Of a stretch of 64,000 bases of DNA, positions 58,835 through 64,000 are shown piece by piece. Positions within the stretch are counted from its first letter, which is position 1; each line of letters begins with the position of its first letter. The stretch covers positions 1-64,000 of the forward strand of contig SEIO01000009.1 of NCBI GenBank assembly GCA_004145795.1, in the 5' to 3' direction. The notes under the pieces are model-generated. The model did not search any database and had not been told where the DNA came from. It was given only the letters and a program-made list of their open reading frames with translations. The stretch is from Lentibacillus lipolyticus. Lineage in GTDB: Bacteria > Bacillota > Bacilli > Bacillales > Amphibacillaceae. The translations under genes were made by a program, and so were the position numbers.

Positions 58835-58905
58835 TTATCCACAATGTTAGCAATTTTATTTTCCGTAAATAATACTCCTTCTATCCACATGTGAATAGAA
58901 GGAGT
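58835..58905. promoter_or_regulatory. DnaA-box group with a 32-base palindrome
   Basis: TTATCCACA at 58835-58843, CTATCCACA at 58881-58889 and its head-to-head partner TGTGAATAG (58890-58898). The latter two sit in the centre of a 32-base inverted repeat (58874-58905) with one mismatched pair. It lies 102 bases upstream of mnmE and 3 kb left of dnaA. The 14-mer at 58884-58897 recurs in oriC at 63156-63169. Confidence 0.65.
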
Positions 58906-59002
58906 TGAAAGTTAAAAGTTATTAACAAGCCTTGCAGAATTCTATAACCTTGTCTTCCCTAAGAATCTCCGTACTTTCTTTCGCTGGCTCAGATGTAAAC
59001 AT

Positions 59003-59051
59003 AAAAAATCCGAACTGATTGAAATAGCATTCAATCAGTTCGGATTTTTTG
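59003..59051. terminator. Terminator of jag
   Basis: Twenty-base perfect arms around ATAGCA (AAAAATCCGAACTGATTGAA and its complement). It lies 28 bases past the jag stop. It shares arms and flank with the hairpin at 25471. Confidence 0.95.
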
Positions 59052-59079
59052 TTTCCTCTACTCAGATATCCTAGCCTCT

Positions 59080-59697
59080 TTATAATGGTCTGATGACAAT
59101 GTGACGGTTTGGTTCAAGGCCTTCTGAGGCTGTTGTCACTTGCTCATTATCTTGCAGTGCATGGTGAACTATTTTGCGTTCGAATGCCGGCATGGGCTCA
59201 AGTATCACTTCTTTATCAGTTTGTATTGCTTTATTGGCCATCTTATCGGCTAATGATTCCAAAGTTCCCTTCCGTCGGGCACGGTATCCTTGGGCATCAA
59301 CTGTTACGACATAATGCACTTTACGATCTTTGTTTATAGCGAGATGGGCCAAATATTGAAGGGCGTTCAGCGTTTGACCACGTTTGCCTATCATCATGGC
59401 GATGTTATCTCCATCCATATCATAAATTACCTGGTTACCCGTAACATTTGCTGTTATTTCCATTTGTATGCCCATATTTTCCGCAATCTGCTGCAGATAC
59501 TGGCGGACATCTTCAACTGGATCAGCTGCCATAGATACGTTGACAATAGCTTGTTTGGAACCGAAAATACCTAGAATTCCTCTTTTTCCTTCATCAACAA
59601 TGTCAACCTCAACCTGGTCCCTTGTGGTGTCTAACTGCTCTAGTGCTGATTGGACCGCTTCTTCAACCGTTTGGCCACTAGCAGTTATTTCCCTCAC
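59080..59697 (-). CDS. jag: Jag/KhpB RNA-binding protein
   Basis: 205 residues. Jag-N domain [21 protein letters not shown], with [13 protein letters not shown] domain with [14 protein letters not shown] (about 115-135); R3H region with [13 protein letters not shown] and [17 protein letters not shown]-binding regulator of cell elongation in Firmicutes. The start overlaps the yidC stop by four bases. Confidence 0.97.
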   Translation of the reverse strand: MREITASGQTVEEAVQSALEQLDTTRDQVEVDIVDEGKRGILGIFGSKQAIVNVSMAADPVEDVRQYLQQIAENMGIQMEITANVTGNQVIYDMDGDNIAMMIGKRGQTLNALQYLAHLAINKDRKVHYVVTVDAQGYRARRKGTLESLADKMANKAIQTDKEVILEPMPAFERKIVHHALQDNEQVTTASEGLEPNRHIVIRPL

Positions 59698-60461
59698 TTT
59701 TTGTCTCCCCCAGTTTTATTATCATTCATCATTGGCTTTCGGATTAAAATCGTCTGTGCCACCATGAACACGTTACCTACCACCCAGTACAGTGCAAGTG
59801 CTGCCGGGAAGAAAAACGCAAAAACCGTAATCATGATTGGCATTACATACAGCATGACCATCATTTGCGGGTTTTGAGCTGCCGGACTGCCTGCCATCAT
59901 TAATTTTTGCTGCAGAAATGTTGCACCGCCAGCAATTAGTGGCAAAATATAGTCCGGAGATCCCAATTCAAACCATAGAAAAGGATGCTGTTGAACCTCT
60001 GTCGTACGCATAATCGCATGGTACATCGCAATCAGAATCGGCATCTGCACAAATATCGGCAGACAGCCTGCGAGTGGATTGACCCCATGCTTTTGGAATA
60101 GCTGCATCGTTTCTTGCTGCAGTTTTTGCTGTGTATTCGCATCTTTTGACGCGTATTTCTGTTGCAGTTCCTTTAGTTCAGGCTGGATATCCTGCATTGC
60201 TTTGGAACTTTTCAGCTGTTTAATGTTCAACGGAAGCAGTAACAGCCGAATAAAAATCGTCAAAACAATAATGGACAGACCGTAACTGCCACTGAATAAC
60301 TCAGCTAAATATTTAATCACCCATGACAAAGGATATACAAAATATGAATTCCAAATGCCTGTACTTTCCGGCGTTATCGGTTCATTAATTTGCGTACATC
60401 CGGATAAAAACACTACCAGCCCAATCCCAGCAGCCAGTAATAACAATTTTTTACGCAACAT
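59694..60461 (-). CDS. yidC: Membrane protein insertase YidC1 (SpoIIIJ)
   Basis: 255 residues. Lipoprotein signal with FLSGC (Cys near 22). Five membrane helices with the conserved positive residue in [11 protein letters not shown] (Arg near 72), the cytosolic helical hairpin [21 protein letters not shown], and [16 protein letters not shown]. Inserts proteins, with or without Sec. In B. subtilis this locus (spoIIIJ) is needed for forespore sigma-G activity. Confidence 0.97.
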   Translation of the reverse strand: MLRKKLLLLAAGIGLVVFLSGCTQINEPITPESTGIWNSYFVYPLSWVIKYLAELFSGSYGLSIIVLTIFIRLLLLPLNIKQLKSSKAMQDIQPELKELQQKYASKDANTQQKLQQETMQLFQKHGVNPLAGCLPIFVQMPILIAMYHAIMRTTEVQQHPFLWFELGSPDYILPLIAGGATFLQQKLMMAGSPAAQNPQMMVMLYVMPIMITVFAFFFPAALALYWVVGNVFMVAQTILIRKPMMNDNKTGGDKK

Positions 60462-60556
60462 ATTTCCTCCTAACTAACAAACCCCTATGCATCCGATTTT
60501 TTCATATTTATTTTACCATTAATATAAAGACAGATTCTATATAAAAATGAAAAACA

Positions 60557-60904
60557 CTAACATTTTTTTGACAGAAGTTTTTCTTTGGACAATAAATGAA
60601 TTAAACTTTTTTTAACGTCATGATAGCTCATCTGTTTTGTGGGTTGCCGTGCAATAATGACAATATCATATGCCGGGCCAATACGTGCTTCCAGTTCATG
60701 AAATGCTTCCCGCAAGTAACGCTTAATCCGATTCCTTGTGACAGCATTACCGATCTTCTTCCCAACTGATAGACCGATGCGAAAATGCGTTTGCCCCGGC
60801 TTCTTAATATAATATAGAACAAGTTGCCTATTTGCAAATGACTTACCATGTTGAAACACATGTTGAAATTCTTTATTCGCTTTTATCCGATATAACTTTT
60901 TCAA
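60557..60904 (-). CDS. rnpA: Ribonuclease P protein component
   Basis: 115 residues from a TTG at 60904; AAGGTG lies six bases before. The RNR signature is [20 protein letters not shown], and [12 protein letters not shown] precedes it. Binds RNase P RNA for tRNA 5' maturation. Canonical place after rpmH. Confidence 0.97.
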   Translation of the reverse strand: MKKLYRIKANKEFQHVFQHGKSFANRQLVLYYIKKPGQTHFRIGLSVGKKIGNAVTRNRIKRYLREAFHELEARIGPAYDIVIIARQPTKQMSYHDVKKSLIHLLSKEKLLSKKC

Positions 60905-61013
60905 TATAATCACCTTTTACATACAATCAGGATGACTCTTCCTGGTCTTAGCCAGGAAGTTGTCCACCCCTATGTTTACAGCTTTCTGCCAACCTGTATA
61001 TCCCCTAAAGTGG

Positions 61014-61041
61014 AAAAAAGACCACTGAAAAATCAGTGGTC
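61014..61041 (-). terminator. Terminator between rpmH and rnpA
   Basis: Perfect nine-base arms GACCACTGA/TCAGTGGTC, then TTTTTT on the minus strand. It starts at the rpmH stop codon, so it attenuates rnpA relative to rpmH. Confidence 0.95.
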
Positions 61042-61175
61042 TATGCAGATAATACTTTTCTCCCTTTACGACGGCGACGTTTCAAAACTTGACGGCCGTC
61101 TTTCGTGCTCATACGGTTACGGAAACCGTGCACCTTTTTACGTTTACGATTATTTGGCTGAAATGGTCGTTTCAT
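61041..61175 (-). CDS. rpmH: Ribosomal protein bL34
   Basis: 44 residues, [20 protein letters not shown].. and [18 protein letters not shown]. Highly basic, in the exit tunnel wall. AGGAGGTG precedes the ATG. Too short for most ORF calls but unmistakable. It directly flanks oriC. Confidence 0.99.
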   Translation of the reverse strand: MKRPFQPNNRKRKKVHGFRNRMSTKDGRQVLKRRRRKGRKVLSA

Positions 61176-61240
61176 TTATCCTACACCTCCTCGAGGAATT
61201 ACAAACTTCATTCAGTTCATTTCCAATGACAGTCTAAATC

Positions 61241-61270
61241 ATTATAAGGAATACAACTCCTGCCTGTCAA
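61241..61270 (-). promoter_or_regulatory. rpmH promoter
   Basis: TTGACA (61270-61265) and TATAAT (61246-61241), 18-base spacer, minus strand. Both hexamers are exact. 65 bases before the rpmH start, next to the first DnaA box. Confidence 0.9.
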
Positions 61271-61288
61271 CTTCCCCTCTTCAAAAAA

Positions 61289-61629
61289 TTATCCACATAC
61301 ACTTGTGTTCCTCTTTTCGACATTTTTCTTCTATCCACAACACCTATCGACAGTTCACTCACAAAATATAGTAGTGTGGACATCTGGTATCTACAAGCGG
61401 TAGAAACTGTGGATAACTTACGGAAATCCGTTGCACATAAAGTTTTTTTTTGGTATTATGTTTGTGTTTCAACATGTGTATATCCATAACAGCTTTTTTA
61501 CTTCTCCACAGGTTGTGGATAGAGTGTGGATAGTTGTTCACATCCTTGTGTCCTTTCTTATTAACAATAATGTGGATAATGCAAACAACCAGACACTTGC
61601 TTCTTAATACAAGCGTTTCCCTATCCACA
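61289..61629. other. oriC: oriC, DnaA-box region upstream of dnaA (incAB-like)
   Basis: DnaA boxes: TTATCCACA at 61289; CTATCCACA at 61331 and 61621; reverse-strand TGTGGATAA at 61408 and 61571; TGTGGATAG at 61514 and 61525. Seven clear sites in 341 bases, three of them exact. The 573-base rpmH-dnaA gap otherwise shows only promoters. In Bacillus this half serves initiation regulation and dnaA autorepression. Confidence 0.95.
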
Positions 61630-61748
61630 ATTAAATAAAAGCAATACGACCAATTCACGGACCTTTCCATCTTTCACTCCCAGAACCTTTGAAGGATTGA
61701 GGAAGGGTTTTTCTATCGTCAGCTATACAATGAAAGGGGTGAGCCATT

Positions 61749-63101
61749 ATGGAGAATATTGATGACTTATGGAACGCTGCACTAAAAAGCATTGAAGACA
61801 AAATAAGCAAGCCAAGCTTTGACACATGGCTTAAAAATACGAAAGCCGAATCACTGAACAACAATACACTGACCGTATCCGCACCGAACGAATTCGCTCG
61901 GGACTGGCTGGAAGGAAGATATACCAAGCTGATTGATGAAATCCTTCTGGAACTCACTGGTGCAGAATTATCCACTCGATTTATCATCCCTGATGCGCAG
62001 GAGCCAGAAGAGGATACCAGTCAGACGCCAAAGAAAATACCAAAAACGGATCATGCAGATACGGCGGATACTGCAAAAACAATGCTGAACTCGAAATATA
62101 CCTTTGACACATTTGTCATCGGATCAGGCAACCGGTTTGCACATGCTGCATCTCTTGCAGTTGCTGAAGCACCGGCAAAAGCGTACAATCCTCTATTTAT
62201 TTACGGTGGTGTCGGACTGGGAAAAACCCATCTGATGCATGCAATCGGACATTATGTACAGGATCATAATCCAAAAGCCAAAGTCGACTATTTAACATCA
62301 GAAAAATTCACGAATGAATTTATCAATGCGATTATGGATAACAAAGCAGCCAACTTCCGGAACAAGTATCGAAATGTGGACATCTTATTGATTGATGATA
62401 TTCAGTTTCTTGCTGGAAAAGAACAAACACAAGAAGAATTTTTCCATACATTTAATACATTGCATGAGGAAAATAAGCAAATCATTATTTCCAGTGACCG
62501 TCCGCCAAAAGAAATACCAACACTGGAAGACCGGCTGCGATCCAGATTTGAGTGGGGACTGATCACAGACATTACGCCACCGGATTTGGAAACAAGAATT
62601 GCTATTTTAAATAAAAAAGCAAAAGCGGAAGGACTCGATATCCCAAATGAAGTAATGCTTTACATTGCTAATCAGATTGATACCAATATTCGTGAGCTGG
62701 AAGGTGCACTTATCCGGGTTGTTGCCTATTCATCCTTGGTCAACCAAGATATCGATGCCTCCCTTGCTGCAGATGCACTAAAGGATATCATTCCAAGCAG
62801 TAAGCCGCGCACCATAACCATCCAGAGCATCCAGGAAGCAGTCGGCGAAAAATACAATGTGAAACTGGAAGACTTTGCTGCCAAAAAGCGAACGAAATCT
62901 ATTGCTTTCCCTCGACAGATTGCGATGTACCTGTCACGGGAGCTCACAGATTTCTCCCTTCCAAAAATCGGAGAAGAATTTGGGGGCAGAGACCATACAA
63001 CGGTAATTCATGCGCATGAAAAAGTCGTTAAAACAATGGAAAATGACACGTTGCTGCAAAAGGATATCGAAGAATTAAAGGAACAGTTGAAATCATTTTA
63101 G
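61749..63101 (+). CDS. dnaA: Chromosomal replication initiator DnaA
   Basis: 450 residues. Domain I (about 1-80) starts [25 protein letters not shown]; a short variable linker; AAA+ domain with [30 protein letters not shown] and SSDRPPKEI; the DNA-binding domain IV with [39 protein letters not shown] precedes the ATG. It is likely autoregulated by the boxes upstream. Confidence 0.99.
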   Translation: MENIDDLWNAALKSIEDKISKPSFDTWLKNTKAESLNNNTLTVSAPNEFARDWLEGRYTKLIDEILLELTGAELSTRFIIPDAQEPEEDTSQTPKKIPKTDHADTADTAKTMLNSKYTFDTFVIGSGNRFAHAASLAVAEAPAKAYNPLFIYGGVGLGKTHLMHAIGHYVQDHNPKAKVDYLTSEKFTNEFINAIMDNKAANFRNKYRNVDILLIDDIQFLAGKEQTQEEFFHTFNTLHEENKQIIISSDRPPKEIPTLEDRLRSRFEWGLITDITPPDLETRIAILNKKAKAEGLDIPNEVMLYIANQIDTNIRELEGALIRVVAYSSLVNQDIDASLAADALKDIIPSSKPRTITIQSIQEAVGEKYNVKLEDFAAKKRTKSIAFPRQIAMYLSRELTDFSLPKIGEEFGGRDHTTVIHAHEKVVKTMENDTLLQKDIEELKEQLKSF

Positions 63102-63121
63102 TTTATTAACCCTGTTCACTA

Positions 63122-63263
63122 TGTGGATAAACAAGTCAGACTTATGAACGTTCTGTCCACATGTGAATAACTGCTGTATTCGCCATGTTTCGCAGATATC
63201 CACATAATCACAGGCCTTACTATTATTATTACTGTATTTTTATAAATAAATAATATAAATATG
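63122..63263. other. oriC: oriC, unwinding half between dnaA and dnaN (incC-like, DUE)
   Basis: TGTGGATAA at 63122, head-to-head TGTCCACA/TGTGAATAA at 63154-63170, and ATATCCACA at 63196. A short GC segment and TTACTATTATTATTACTG (63217-63234) follow; its complement reads as TAA/TAG triplets, like DnaA-trios. An AT-only stretch runs from about 63235 to 63263. The order boxes, GC spacer, trios, AT tract mirrors the B. subtilis unwinding site. Confidence 0.88.
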
Positions 63264-63286
63264 CATCTAAAAGGAGAATCCATTTC

Positions 63287-64000
63287 ATGAAATTTGTCAT
63301 TCAGCGTGACCAACTCATTTCCAGTGTGCAAGATGTCATGAAAGCTATCTCATCGAAAGCTGCTATTCCTATTCTGACTGGAATGAAAATAGATGCTAAA
63401 CCAGATGGCATCACATTAACTGGAAGTGATTCTGATATCTCCATTGAATCTCATATCCCTGCTGAAGAAGATGGTATTGTGCATGCAGAACAAATAGAGG
63501 AAGGAAGTATTGTTGTACAGGCTCGTTATTTCCCAGATATTATTCGTAAACTTCCAGAAAAAACAGTTGAAATTGAAGCAGATGAAAGTTTAAATGTCAC
63601 CATCCGTTCCGGAAAAGCCGTATTCAACTTAAATGGACAGGATGCAGACGAATACCCGAAATTGCCCAAACTGCAGACAGATGACAGTTTTGAGATTCAG
63701 AGTGATCTCCTTAAAAGCCTTATTAAACAAACTGGTTTTGCTGTCTCTACGATGGAAACGAGACCAATTCTTACCGGTGTGAATGTGAAAATTGAAGAGG
63801 AAACACTTCATTTCACAGCAACAGACAGTCACCGGCTGGCATCAAGAACAGTTCCAATTAACGATGTACATGGACAATTTTCAAGTATTGTCGTACCAGG
63901 TAAAAGCCTTAATGAATTATACAAAATTCTTGATGATAAAGGCGATAAGGTTGAAATAAATGTGACAAGCAATCAAATCCTGTTCCGGACCAAGCATCTG
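63287..64000 (+). CDS. dnaN: DNA polymerase III beta clamp, N-terminal part (runs off window)
   Basis: 238 codons visible of about 378. MKFVIQRDQLISSVQDVMKAISSKAAIPILTGM and LTGSDSDISIESHIP open the first clamp domain; FTATDSHRLASR lies in the second. AAGGAG precedes the ATG. Sliding clamp for the replicative polymerase. Confidence 0.98.
   Translation, partial: MKFVIQRDQLISSVQDVMKAISSKAAIPILTGMKIDAKPDGITLTGSDSDISIESHIPAEEDGIVHAEQIEEGSIVVQARYFPDIIRKLPEKTVEIEADESLNVTIRSGKAVFNLNGQDADEYPKLPKLQTDDSFEIQSDLLKSLIKQTGFAVSTMETRPILTGVNVKIEEETLHFTATDSHRLASRTVPINDVHGQFSSIVVPGKSLNELYKILDDKGDKVEINVTSNQILFRTKHL

Overview
This window is the left flank of a chromosomal replication origin from a spore-forming, low-to-mid GC member of the Bacillaceae. 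The right end carries rpmH, a DnaA-box-rich oriC, dnaA and the start of dnaN. Leftwards follow rnpA, yidC/spoIIIJ, jag, mnmE, mnmG, rsmG, noc, soj, spo0J, yyaC, yyzM, ychF, rpsF-ssb-rpsR, yybS-gdpP-rplI-dnaB, purA and walRKHIJ-htrC. This is the order known from Bacillus subtilis and its relatives. Sporulation-linked genes (yyaC, jag/spoIIIJ, spoVR, yhbH, prkA, ypjP-like) fit an endospore former. The group IIC intron end at the left edge closely resembles the Oceanobacillus iheyensis intron as I remember it, which weakly points to the Oceanobacillus/Virgibacillus/Lentibacillus lineage. The genus cannot be fixed from the sequence alone.

Layout: 1-8 kb holds a group II intron end, a membrane protein, a broken ORF, a membrane-anchored thermonuclease and three metabolic genes (MDR oxidoreductase, acyl-CoA transferase, malate:quinone oxidoreductase). 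8-21 kb holds rlmH, a coiled-coil protein, the SpoVR/YhbH/PrkA stress-sporulation set interleaved with gdhA and small unknown genes, and a TPP enzyme plus aldehyde dehydrogenase operon. 21-25 kb is a patchwork of small accessory genes (TraB-like, YpjP, DCC protein, acetyltransferase, pterin dehydratase, DoxX) with two DnaA-box clusters. 25.5-32.4 kb is the walRKHIJ-htrC cell-wall operon. 32.6-40.7 kb holds an M23 endopeptidase, purA, dnaB, rplI, gdpP and yybS. 41-43.6 kb is a plus-strand modABC island. 43.8-46.6 kb holds rpsR-ssb-rpsF, ychF and yyzM. 46.6-54.5 kb holds membrane proteins, yyaC and the chromosome segregation genes with parS sites. 54.6-64 kb is the conserved origin block.

Most genes left of oriC are on the minus strand, so they are co-oriented with the left-moving replication fork. 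dnaA and dnaN point right. Regulatory DNA is legible in several places: three parS-type sites, one exact Noc-binding palindrome, an exact WalR-type direct repeat upstream of the M23 endopeptidase gene, a PurBox-like pair at purA, an S6:S18-type leader at rpsF, and a DUE with DnaA-trio-like repeats between dnaA and dnaN.

I did not find a defence island, CRISPR array, prophage, tRNA or rRNA gene, and no convincing wholly new multi-gene system. The best leads are the intergenic DnaA-box clusters 36-39 kb from oriC, an oriC-like palindrome between jag and mnmE, near-identical terminator hairpins at two distant loci, the terminator-associated group IIC intron, and the membrane-anchored nuclease.
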